From Cladophialophora immunda (Eukaryota > Ascomycota > Eurotiomycetes > Chaetothyriales > Herpotrichiellaceae), in contig NW_015622547.1 in the NCBI RefSeq assembly GCF_000835495.1, forward strand, positions 3,596,001 to 3,660,000: DNA of 64,000 nt. The letters are read 5' to 3'. Shown here piece after piece: positions 43,060 through 53,690 of the stretch (position 1 is the first letter of the stretch; each line of letters starts with the position of its first letter). Both the position numbers and the translations under genes were made by a program. The notes beneath the pieces are model-generated. The model was not told the origin of the DNA. It was given only the letters and a program-made list of their open reading frames with translations, and ran no database searches.

Positions 43060-44007
43060 CTAGACTTTGCGGAAGTCTGGGTCACATTAGCAAGGGCCAC
43101 GTGGAACGACAGTACGAAGGATGCTTACCTGATAGCGTTGGGTAGATCTGCTCGAAGGCTTGATAGATCTCCTCACGGACCTTGGCCCCCGTGAGCACAA
43201 TCTTGCCACTGACAAAGATCAACAAGACAATCTTCGGCTTAATCATGCGATAGATGAGACCAGGGAACAATTCCGGTTCATACGAGCTGAAGGGGTGATG
43301 CTTGGAGGCAAGACCTTCCAGTCGAATGGGGAACTTGATGTCGCATGAACCGACAATGTTCTGGATTTTGAAGTCGGTAAACTTGGCATTGAAGCCTAGC
43401 TTTTGGATGATACGGGCGTACTTGCGGCTCGCAAGTTTCGAATCATCTTCCGACTTGGCGCCAGTGACGACCATCTTGCCTGATGCAAAGATCAAGGCAG
43501 TGGTTTTGGGGTCACGGATACGCATGATGACAGCGGCAAAACGCTATATTGGTTGGTTAGCCAGTGCCGAAAGTATCCCCAGTCCCAAGTGAGCGATGAC
43601 TTACCTTGGGATTGTACTCGGCGTTGCGAGCATGGAGGGCAATCGTCTTGAGATCAAGACGGCAGTCCAGATTGACCGTAGCAACGATGTTTCTTTAGAG
43701 AATGTTAACCTCTGCTGACCTTGAGGAAAGGACAACAAAGGGACAATACTCACTGCAAGGTGGGCACAATACCACTCACGCCAGCGCCAGGCGTTGCGCC
43801 GGGGGTTTGTGGAGCCTGAATGGCATTTCCTCCCTGCTGACCATTCGTCTTCCCATCTGCGTACGAGCCACCATTGAGGTTTTGTCCATCTTTCTCAGAG
43901 GAGGGCGGTGTCAAATCCCCAGCACCACCGGGAAACGACAGAGACGCGGGAGAGGTGAAGGCCTTGGCCTGTTGCGCGGTGGACGGGTGAGTGGTAAGCG
44001 ACTCCAT
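43060..44007 (-). CDS. TATA-box-binding protein (TBP)
   Basis: Minus-strand exons 44007-43754, 43692-43605, 43543-43129 and 43076-43060 give 257 residues. The last exon is only 17 bases and encodes DFRKV and the stop. The N-terminal ~80 residues are variable and disordered. The C-terminal saddle then starts with [20 protein letters not shown] and contains both repeats: [25 protein letters not shown] in the first, and [34 protein letters not shown] in the second. The phenylalanines that kink DNA sit in these segments. TBP is the core subunit of TFIID, TFIIIB and SL1 and serves all three nuclear RNA polymerases. The long upstream region (3.6 kb) has no other gene. Confidence 0.97.
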
Positions 44008-47000
44008 GATTGCAGGAATGTGCGGTTGGTCGCTGCGGCGCAATAGAGCGGTCGCAGCCGGTGTATCCTTGTCGATGAGAGAGATCGATGAAGGATGGAA
44101 GCAGTCTGGAGAGAATTAAAAACAAGGTCAGGTTAGGATGACGAATCGATAAGTAACTTTTGAAGGGTGGCGAGGGTGCGGCAGAGGCAGGCGATCGATC
44201 GCGTCGGTCGGTGCGAGGCTCGACTTTGGAGGCCAAAGTGAATTTCGACTGAATTCACTTGAGCCAGCAGGAGGCGGCCGCGGCGTCAACTCGACGGCGA
44301 TGATGACGATGACGATGATGGGGGGGGTCTGTCGATCGGAGAATCGACCTGAGGAGGAAAAGGTAGAGAAGATGGATGCGGTGGTGTTTCGTACCGAGAT
44401 GTGGGAGATGAACAACTCAATGTCTCCCCTACAACACAACTGCCCTACTTCCAATTGACAATGAAGTCCGTCGACTGATGAGGCTTGTCTCAGATCAGGT
44501 CTGCAGAGAACTTTGTTTCGTCGGATGTGGAGGAGCGACGACGAGGTTGGCAGAACGGGGGGGGTGGGAGCAAGAGGAAGCAAGAGTGCGTAGATTTGCG
44601 ATTGCGAATGCGAATTACTTAAGAGCGGAAAGTGCAGACAGTCTATTGTGGCCTTTGGATTCTTTTCTTTGTTTCCTTTGTTTGCCCTTTGTGAAGAGAG
44701 TGGCAGGCGCGGGTCGCAGGTGAGATCTTTGGGGTCTTTGTCCAAGAACTTGCGGATCTGGTATGCGGGATGCGCCCAAGGGAGATTTATGTGGCGGCAC
44801 GATTATGTGGGAGAGCCAATCGATGCCAGGATGGAGGGATATAGGAGGAGGATCAATCGCAGGCTGGGGGGGCAACAGAAATGATGCGCTTTGATGCCGT
44901 GCGAAGAATAGAGGGGGTGGTGGATGGGAGTCTGGCAGGAGGGAGTGCCAAGAACGAAAAATGACAGGAAAAAGAGGTCGGCTGCACTTCGCGCGGAAAG
45001 AGGGCGAGGGCGGCATTTATAGTGCCAGGCCCTCGCCACAGAGCGCAGACTGGGAACCCCGCCGTGCCAGCGCCGCTACGCTACAACGGGCCTAGCCGGT
45101 GTCATCTGGACGCCCAAGCCAGCTGCAATCAAGCCCACATTTCGCCCTCATCCACCAGGAATCTGCCCAGCAACTCGCCTGTGCAGGCCAGTGCAGGCCA
45201 CTGCAGCCCCCGTGCAGCCACCCCTGCACCTTTTTCGCCCTGCGCTCTGCACCTTATCTGCCCCTTTTTCCTCCCCCGTCTGGCCTCTGGCTCGCTGCAT
45301 GCCACTCCTGGGCATTCCTGCCTAGTCCGCCCTGCCGTGCCCCCTAAGCTAAACTATGCAGGATGCATCAACACCAAACAAAAAAACATTCTGCCCTCGA
45401 GTTCGAGCCATCCATCATCTGAGCGTCATGGCAAGAGAATGGGTGAGGGTGAAACAGATTTTCCACTTTTCGGATGCACATGGCAGGATTGGGAAGGGAA
45501 CTCCGGTACGTGGGTCTTGCACACGTGATTTCTGGTTTCTGGGTGGCTCGGTGGTTCAGGCTTTTTCTGCTGGAGATGGCATCAGTGGGAAGAGCACAGT
45601 CCGACTGGGTTTGCCGCCCGGCTCCAGGACTTTGTTTGCGTGCGAGATGGTGGAAGCCCATCAGTCAGCCAGCAAACAAACCTGCTTCTGGATGGCGGTC
45701 GGATGCCGTATACCTCGTACCGCGGGCTCTCACGATAGCAAACAACCCAAGCCAGTTAGGCGTGGTGATAAGAGGAGAGAAGGAGAGAGAGTGAAAATTG
45801 GAGGGCAGAGAAGAGGTGCAAGGGAGGAAAATGGTGAGATGCGGAAATGAGTCACGACCCTGACGCGGTGTGGGCGATTTGGGCGATCGGCCGGTCGATT
45901 TGTTTCACATGCTGGCTTGGCATGCCACTGGTGGCCGGGATGACGCAGCCCTGGCAGCCAATCACCGTCGGGACACTGTGTTCTGACAGTGGCCCAAAAG
46001 TGTCGCCCAAAACCGGTGTCGTTACAGCCAATAGACCGGCGGGACTTTACGAAGGCTCCACTCCCGGCCACCTTCCCAGCTTGTTCGTCCGCGCTCTCGG
46101 AGATCCTGCCCTTTCCGGCCATTCAGCCTTGCAATTCGAGCCTCATCGTCAAGGCTGCAATCTTGTCACCACTGTTCGATAGCACCACGAAAGAGATGTG
46201 ATGCACCCGTTGAACTGCTATCTCGTTTGCGTGATGCTTGACATGGTACCTTTGGCTGGACAATCAGCTTCCTGTAATTCTACTTTGAGACTGCTGGTGA
46301 GTTTCTGACCTGTCAAACATCTGATAAGATCTGCCATCCATACAGATGATTCCTTCAATACCAAATCCTCACCTCCCGGACAGACAGACGGGATGGCGAG
46401 TCCCTCTCATTCATCAATCAAGGTCTGAACACTGTCAAGATGCCCTCACAACATACGTGCGCGCTGTCGGACTCCTCTTCAGTAGCGTCGATATAGTCCG
46501 TACAGATCCGAGGCCGTGGTTGGCTGTTTCAATGAGATCCCACGTCGAGCCGGGACTCGCGCGGCAAGGACAGATCCAGGTCGACATCCGGAAGCCGCCA
46601 AAGGCCTTGATCCGACCCCGAGCTGATTGGGACACACAGCATAGAAGATGCGACGAGGACGAGCGGCTGACCCTCGCACCGAACCAGCCTGGATGGATTC
46701 ATATGCAGTCCACCCACCGATGAGGAGCACCAGGGTCAGCTAATTATCCGCACTGCGCAACTACAGGGGACGCTTCAAACTGCTCAAGCCCAGCCTTGCT
46801 TTGAATTACAGACACAGGTGACACTTAGCTGTACGTGAGGAGAACTCGGCAACGCTCTGACAGGGGTTGCTGGTTTTCCTCTCTCAGAAACAACAAATTC
46901 CAGCGCGGTTGTCTGCCTCCCACTGGAGAATTGAAGCTGAAGGCAGCGTAGCAGCCCGGCTAGAAAGACCCTGCGTGCCCATTTCATGGCTCAGACACCT

Positions 47001-47661
47001 CGTCCTACAATCTCTCCAACCGAACGGGACGACAGTCTTAACGGGAACGGGAGACATGCACTTCATACGGAGATGCCCATCATGATCCATCGACCGACAC
47101 TTCGAGTAGCGCAACTTTTACTATCAAGAGGCTGGAAGCGAAGAGCTGAGCTGGGTCAAGCTGGAGTCGAGCTGGGAGCTGCGGCTTTAGACGGAGACTG
47201 GATTATATTCAATTGACTATATGCAATGGGACACGGCGATGAGGACGGAAGGCTGTCTTTGTCCTGTAGTGCCTCTGAGAGTGCGTACATTTCTCTTCTC
47301 TCCTCGGCCCTCCCATTTTCCCCTTCTACCTCTCTGAGGTTGAAAATGTGTCCATTTCATTTCTCCTTCCTTGCAGATCCTGGTTGGTTGGTCAGAGGGA
47401 GGGTGATGGTGCCCACTGGAGATCAGGTTCGGTTTGTGTCTGACCAGATCAAACACTCCGATTCCTTTTGCAAACTGCACAGGAGAGGTCGACCTCCCAG
47501 AACTGTCTAGGACTCAAGCATATTGCATACGGATCCCGCCGAGAGTGAAAACCAGCCTCGATAGAGACGCCGCGCAGCGCGATGGAAGAATACTTCTCTT
47601 GATACCCATTGGATAGGTCGAGTCACTGTTCCCTGGTCACAATGTCCTCCCATGAGATACC
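44008..47661. other. Long gene-free region upstream of TBP
   Basis: About 3.6 kb without a supported gene; includes the TBP promoter and leader. A GAT/GAC-type repeat on the plus strand (about 44295-44320) and short direct repeats (GTGCAGGCCA, 45181-45200) are the only structure seen. Confidence 0.45.
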
Positions 47662-49639
47662 TCAAGTGATACTGTAGCTTGGCCCTTCACCACCTTGTGG
47701 AGTTTGCCAATTGATGTCTTGGTCTGGCACTTTGATATCGCACGTTTTGCAATGGATGCAGCTAGCGGCATTAACAGTCAGTATTCAGGATCGAACGAGC
47801 TTGGTGTCAGGTGTGACGGGGAACTTACTTCTGAGCGTTGATCTGAAACCGCACTCCAATATCCTTCGTGTCATCCTCCACATACTCATACACACCAGCG
47901 GGACAAAACCGGTTCTCGACGCCTTTGTACTTCGGCCACTCTTTCTGCGCATGGGCATCCCAATCCTTCACCTGCAGATGCACGGGCTGATCCTCCTCGT
48001 GATTCGTGCCGGTCCGTGACACACTGGTCAAGATATCAAAGGTGATTTCGCCGTCAGGCTTCGGATACTCGATCTTGGAGAACTTATCTGCGGGCTTCGT
48101 GGCCGCCCAGTCGGGTTGCTTGTGCTTCAGAGTCCAAGGCATCATGCCACGGAAGATGTAAGCCTCAAGGCCAGAGTACATGATGCCCCCATAGAGGCCG
48201 AGGGGGTTGTGGAAAGACGGTCGCATGTTGCGCACCGCTTTGAGTTCCGGCCAGATCCAGCTTTCCCGCAGGGCGTCCTCGTAGTTGTACAGGAAGATGG
48301 TGCTTGTTTCTTTGTTGTGAGCAAGAGCTTGATAGGCGGCCTCGGCAGCCAACATGCCAGATTTCATCGACGTGTGCGTGCCCTTGATCTTGGGCACATT
48401 GAGGAAGCCAGCCGTGTCGCCGATCAAGGCGCCTCCAGGGAATGCACATTTCGGTATAGATTGGAAGCCGCCTTCGTTGAGGGCGCGAGCGCCGTATGCG
48501 ATGCACTTGCCACCTTCCAGGACCGACTTGTAGAATGGATGGAGCTTCATGCGCTGAAATTCGCCGTAGGGGGAGATCCAAGGGTTGGCATAGTCGAGGC
48601 CAACGACCAACCCCAGGCTGACCAAGTTGTCTCCGAAGTGATACATCCATCCGCCACCATACGTGTCCTTCGACAGCGGATACCCCATGGTATGAGATAT
48701 CTCGCCCTTCTTGAACTTGTCAGGTTGCACTTCCCAGACCTCTTTCACTCCAAGCCCATAGGTTTGCGGTTGGCAGTCCCTCCGCAGATCAAACTTCTTG
48801 GACACCTGCTTGGTCAAACTGCCATGGCATCCCTCTGCCAAAAGGGTCACCCTAGCGTGGAACTCCATCCCTCGCTCAAAGCTGGCTTTTGCTTTTCCGT
48901 TTCTCCCCACGCCCTGGTCGTTCGTAGCAACGCCCTTGACTGCGCCTTCGTTATTGTAAAGGATCTCCGCACCCGCGAAGCCCGCGTAGATTTCGACACC
49001 CACCTCTTCAGCTCTCTCACCCAACCACTTGGTAAATTGGCTCAGAGAAATGATATAGTTGCCCTCGTTGTGCATCTGCGGCGGCGCCGGTATAGGAATG
49101 GCGCCTGATTTTGTCAAGAACCGCATCTTATCCGACCCGGCAGGCGTGGCCAGCGTAAATCGATTTTCGTTGTCCTCACTCAACCAATCCGGGATCAACT
49201 CATTTATTGCCCTCGGTTCCAACACGTTACCGGACAGGATGTGCGCGCCCACCTCCCCAGCTTTTTCCAGGACGACCACGCGAAATTCCTCGTTGCCGGC
49301 CTCGTTGGCTAGCTGCTTTAACCGAATAGCAGCACTTAGTCCCGCTGGGCCGGCGCCCACGATGCAGACGTCGACCTGATCGGACTCGCGCTCGACGGAG
49401 GCTGGGTCGAAGCCTCCGTCCTCCTCGACGTCAGCATAGCGTCGCTGCAAGCTGGCAGAAATGGAGCGTCTTTGGCCGGCCACAAAGACGGGTCTTGTGG
49501 CTCGTGACACGCTGCGACCAGCTCGACGTGATGCGGGGCAAGCTCTGAATATCGAAGCGGAGGGTTGGGAGTAGAAGCGACATTGCTGGGCTGGTGCTGC
49601 AAACCTCAGGAGAGGTCTGGGAAGGGATTTGGAGGCCAT
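47662..49639 (-). CDS. Electron-transfer flavoprotein:ubiquinone oxidoreductase (ETF-QO)
   Basis: Minus-strand exons 49639-47829 and 47761-47662 give 636 residues, the usual length. A basic, Ser/Arg-rich mitochondrial presequence covers about 60-70 residues ([20 protein letters not shown]...). The FAD motif is [17 protein letters not shown], followed by [31 protein letters not shown] and [21 protein letters not shown], all typical. The 4Fe-4S cluster uses cysteines in [10 protein letters not shown] and [15 protein letters not shown]; the last three cysteines are in the small second exon, so the intron is essential to the protein. The enzyme passes electrons from ETF, fed by acyl-CoA and amine dehydrogenases, to ubiquinone on the matrix face of the inner membrane. 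Confidence 0.96.
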
Positions 49640-50181
49640 TGCAAGATCTGGGGGGCTGGAAAAAAAGGTGAGAGGGCGAGGAGGATGGTGCTTTTTCACA
49701 TGAGGCTCGAGGTTTGGAAATGCTTCGGCGATTGAACATTTCGGCGCGAAAGACGTCACTGGCTCAGCTTGTCCAGGCGGTTGGCCTCGGCCCAAGGACT
49801 CAACCACTGCGCCCTCTCGGCTGCGAGAATCGCCCACCAATGGGCGTCGCTGCAATCCAAAGCATTCTCTCCTTTTGCCCATCCAAGTCCTTTGTCTCTG
49901 CGCTGTCAGCTTCGCCTCCAAGAATCTGTCACTCGTGTTCTGTCAACGTCGGCAGACATGTGTGCAACCCTGCAACAATGCATCCCCAGACCACTGCCAC
50001 CGCCTCGTAGGGACTTCATGTATGGGCTCCTGGGAGCCGCAGGCAGATCAATGACACGCATGCCGTTCTCGATCCGCTAACTCCGAACAAGGTGAGCGCT
50101 TCAGTTAACAACCATTACTCATGAGAGAGCGTTATCTAGGCAGTTCCTCCCCTCTGCATTTTTCATCTCACAACCGCCAAA
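49640..50181. promoter_or_regulatory. Divergent promoter of ETF-QO and carbonyl-reductase genes
   Basis: 542 bases between starts, without a gene. Confidence 0.4.
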
Positions 50182-51054
50182 ATGACTGCCTATGCGCGTG
50201 TGGGTGCTTGCACAGGATCCAACAAGGGAATCGGGCTCGCCATTATCCGCCAACTCGCCCTCCAGTATCCGCACTCTCCACTGAACACCGGCCCTTTACT
50301 CCTCTACCTGACCGCCCGAAACGAAGAAAGGGGCCAGGCTGCTCTTGAGTCAATCAAGGCCGACCCCCAGCTCCAACGTGCAAAAGCTCTGAGAATTCAT
50401 GGAGGCCTCACGGACGTGAAATTCCTGCCCCTGGACATCGACAGCAAGCGGAGCATCGAGGAGTTTGCGGGGAAAATCACACAAGAGCATCCCGATGGCA
50501 TAGATTTCCTGATCAACAATGCCGGAATCGCGCTGGACGGGTTTAATGAGAACGTGGTCAGGAAGACTCTGCATTGCAATTATTATGGGACATTGGAGGT
50601 CACTCAGAAACTGCTGCCACATATCAAGGACGGCGGGAGACTGGTCAACGTGGCCAGCATGGTGGGCCGACTCGGTTCCAGATACTCGGGCTCCGTCAGG
50701 TCTCGGTTCTTGTCAGCGAAAACACCGGAAGAGATCACCCAACTCATGGAGGAGTTCTCGGCGGCGGTGTCGAATGGGACATACCAACGGAATTGGCCTG
50801 GCACAGCGTATGCGGTCTCCAAAGCTGGCGTAATTGGGATGACGAGGACGATCGCCCGGCAGAACGCGCAAAAGGGCAGCAAAGTCTTGATCAATAGCTG
50901 TTGCCCAGGCTACGTCAACACGGACATGACCAAGGGCCGGGGAGTGAAGACGCCGGACCAAGGAGCGCAGACGCCCGTATTGTTGGCCATAGGCGACATT
51001 GGAGGCGCCAATGGGCAATTCTGGCAGGAACAGAGGATCTCCAGCTGGGAGTGA
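50182..51054 (+). CDS. Short-chain dehydrogenase, carbonyl reductase (CBR1) type
   Basis: Single exon of 290 residues. The NADP-binding motif is GACTGSNKGIGLAII (TGxxxGIG, with a cysteine instead of the usual valine before TG). The NNAG motif follows in IDFLINNAGIAL, the catalytic Ser is in LVNVASMVGRLG, and the catalytic Tyr and Lys are in GTAYAVSKAGV. The large insert before the catalytic Tyr (residues about 165-205) is the feature that separates carbonyl-reductase-type SDRs from shorter ones. The C-terminal GYVNTDMTKGRGVKTPDQGA fits the same group. Cytosolic; it probably reduces carbonyl compounds with NADPH. The substrate is unknown. Confidence 0.92.
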   Translation: MTAYARVGACTGSNKGIGLAIIRQLALQYPHSPLNTGPLLLYLTARNEERGQAALESIKADPQLQRAKALRIHGGLTDVKFLPLDIDSKRSIEEFAGKITQEHPDGIDFLINNAGIALDGFNENVVRKTLHCNYYGTLEVTQKLLPHIKDGGRLVNVASMVGRLGSRYSGSVRSRFLSAKTPEEITQLMEEFSAAVSNGTYQRNWPGTAYAVSKAGVIGMTRTIARQNAQKGSKVLINSCCPGYVNTDMTKGRGVKTPDQGAQTPVLLAIGDIGGANGQFWQEQRISSWE

Positions 51055-52065
51055 CGGGTGGATTGAGGGTCGGCTTGAGGCTGGATGAAATGGGTGTCCA
51101 TCAAATCTCTGCACAGGATATGTTCTGTATACCTAGTAAGGCATGCTCGATTCTTTTACACAACTGCACACTCGAGGCCCAATCGGACTCAGTCTGGTTC
51201 CTGCTTCAGTCTGTATCTGCCGTCTCGAGATCCCACGTCCCGAATCCTCCGAGGGTCCGGTGCCGTGTGCCCGCTCCGAGCAGTGGGCAGCCCATGTCAC
51301 AAACAAGGCTCGCAAAAACAGGGGGGGGGGAGTGATTTAGTTGCAACATTTCCCCGGCGTTGGTTGGCAATTTCTCCGAAGCCGTAAGCAGCCTGCATCA
51401 TAAGCCCCCGTCATCCAAAATTTAACGATACGCACTCTGCACCCGCGCGCCGCCCGCACCACCGCACCATCTCGCACGAACGGTGCGTTGAGCCTTTCGA
51501 ACCACCCCCGTCACGCTTCTTCTGGAATGGATTTCATCCGAAAGTTCAGCCTCAGCCACGCTGTCCCCCTCTGTGCTTATTGGCGCTCTTGGTTCTCCAT
51601 CACTTAACAACAAACAACGCCGGGCAAATAACCAACCGAGGAATCCAAACAAGGGCGACTCGGTGTTAAGGTAAGTGTCAACAGAAGCAGGATGCGTTCG
51701 GAGGACCAGGGCAGTTTATCTCCTCCGTCTTGCAGGGTGAGCCAAAGTCATGGAAGGACACCAAGGACAGGGCGGGACAGTCACATGAAAGGAGAACCAG
51801 GTGGTTGATATAAAGAGTCATGAAGTCATGAAAGGGCAAGTTTGCTGTGACAACATCCAAGGTTCCAACTCCAACTTCAGTACCAACGCCCAACACCAAC
51901 ATCGGCCTTTTTCCATCTGAGAAAAAAAAAGAAAGAGGAATAAAAGAGCATATTCATCAAGCAGTTGAAGAACCACGCCCTTTCACCGACCAGAGCCACC
52001 CTTTCGTCCCTTGCAAAGAACCAACAACCACCGCTTTCCCGACTCCCGTCCCCGTTTGAGGAAAA
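51055..52065. other. Intergenic region
   Basis: About 1 kb with no supported gene between two short-chain dehydrogenase genes on the same strand. Confidence 0.5.
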
Positions 52066-53088
52066 ATGACCACCCGCTACGCCCAAGCCCACCTCCCCTC
52101 CAACCTCGCCGGACCAGGGGACTCGCGGCCGACGGCGCTCCAAATCATCGCGGACAACCAGCTCGAGAACGCGCTGGGCGACAAGGTCGCGCTGGTGACG
52201 GGGTGCTCGAGCGGGCTCGGGGTCGAGACGGTGCGCGCGCTGGCGGCCACGGGGTGCAAGATCTACGCGACGGCGCGGAACCTGGACAAGGCGCGGGCGG
52301 CGCTGGCGGACGTGTTGGAGACCCAACCGCCCGGACAGGTCGAGCTGCTGGAACTCGACACGGCCGACTTCACCAGCGTGCGGCGGTGCGCGGCGGCGTT
52401 CCTGGCGCGGGAGCCGGCCCTCAACATCCTGATCAACAACGCGGGCGTCATGGCCGTGCCGACGCGCCAGCTCACGGCGGACGGCCACGAGCTGCAGTTC
52501 CAGACCAACCACCTGGGCCACTTCCTGCTGTTCCAGCTCCTGCGACCCGCGCTGCTGGCCGGGGCGACCCCGACGCGGCACGCGCGGGTGGTCAACGTGT
52601 CGTCGATCGGGCACCGGCAGGCGTGCGTGTCGCTGGACGACCCAACCCTGGGCGGGCCTGGCGCGTACACCCCGTTCGGCGCGTATGGGCAGTCCAAGAC
52701 GGCCAACATCCACATGGCCAACGAGATCGAGCGCCGCTACGGCGCCCGCGGCCTGCACGCCTGGTCGCTGCACCCGGGCGGCATCGCCACGGGCCTGCAG
52801 GCGCACGTCGACTTCTCGGCCCTCTTGGCAGTGCCCGAGGTGATGCGCGGCATGAAGTCCGTGCCCCAGGGCGCCGCGACCACGGTCCTCGCCGCCGTCG
52901 ACGGAGAGCTCGAGGGCAAAGGCGGGCTGTACCTCGACGACTGCGCCGTCAGTCCCCCCGTCAAGCCCGACGAGGCCGCCGTGCTGCACGCCCCGGGCCA
53001 CGCCGCCTGGTGCTACGATGTCGACGACGCGAAGCGCCTGTGGGAGGTCAGTTGCCGGATCGTGGGCGTCGAGGACGATGGTCAGTGA
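52066..53088 (+). CDS. Short-chain dehydrogenase, retinol dehydrogenase/WWOX type
   Basis: Single exon of 340 residues. The cofactor loop is VALVTGCSSGLGVETVRAL (TGxxSGLG), with LNILINNAGVMAVP for the NNAG motif, RVVNVSSIGHRQA for the catalytic Ser and GAYGQSKTANI for Tyr and Lys. The segment LHPGGIATGL follows, and a ~60-residue C-terminal extension (KPDEAAVLHAPGHAAWCYD...) is typical of fungal RDH/WWOX-like enzymes. No signal peptide or TM segment. The gene is very GC-rich in third codon positions, which gives long frames on the other strand. The substrate is unknown. Confidence 0.92.
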   Translation: MTTRYAQAHLPSNLAGPGDSRPTALQIIADNQLENALGDKVALVTGCSSGLGVETVRALAATGCKIYATARNLDKARAALADVLETQPPGQVELLELDTADFTSVRRCAAAFLAREPALNILINNAGVMAVPTRQLTADGHELQFQTNHLGHFLLFQLLRPALLAGATPTRHARVVNVSSIGHRQACVSLDDPTLGGPGAYTPFGAYGQSKTANIHMANEIERRYGARGLHAWSLHPGGIATGLQAHVDFSALLAVPEVMRGMKSVPQGAATTVLAAVDGELEGKGGLYLDDCAVSPPVKPDEAAVLHAPGHAAWCYDVDDAKRLWEVSCRIVGVEDDGQ

Positions 53089-53690
53089 GGAGGCGTGGAG
53101 GGAATGAGCAACGCAAGACCGAATCAGGAGGCATTGAGCACTCAGCAATGTCGACTTAGGTGCAGGAGCGAGGCACGGAGGCAGCCAGCCAAAAGGACTG
53201 CGGAAGGCCGGATGCCGAATGACCCCAGAGATGCCATGTTGCTCGGCGAGAGGAACAAGAAGCACGAAGTAAAAGCACGCAAATCTCCCAAATGACAGTC
53301 TCTTCTCATCCCGATCTCCCCGCCCAGGTTTTCTATCATGGTGAATGTCGTCGCGCATCTCATATCTCTACTCATTTCCATTTTCGTCGTTCGGCGTCGT
53401 AGTAATTAATGGTTGGCTGGGTCGGGGTACGGCCATGTGGAGGGAAACGGCTTCCTGCCTCAGCACCTATATGTCTTCTTTGAGGAGCAAAACGTTTCGA
53501 CATGTATTGCCAAGTGTGTACTCTTTGGAACCAACCATCATCTATCTGTGTTCTCACATTTCATGTCCAGTCGTAAACAGACCTATTTTCCCCAGCAGAT
53601 TGCTCTATTCCCTCGTCGCTGAAACCCACACTTTATCCTACATCGAACGCAGACGGTCTATCATCTACTCCCTCCTCCACATCTCTCCCT
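53089..53690. other. Intergenic region between convergent genes
   Basis: About 600 bases, 3' flanks of the dehydrogenase and the ABC transporter; nothing else is seen. Confidence 0.5.

Noticed and set aside
46986..47216. 76-codon frame beginning MAQTPRPTISPTERDD
   Set aside because: Short, isolated, with no splice extension or recognisable motif.
48116..49108. 330-codon plus-strand frame over the ETF-QO gene
   Set aside because: Antisense shadow of a highly conserved minus-strand gene.
52011..53159. 382-codon plus-strand frame overlapping the second dehydrogenase gene
   Set aside because: Arg/Gly/Ala-rich out-of-frame translation; the frame at 52066-53088 carries all SDR motifs.
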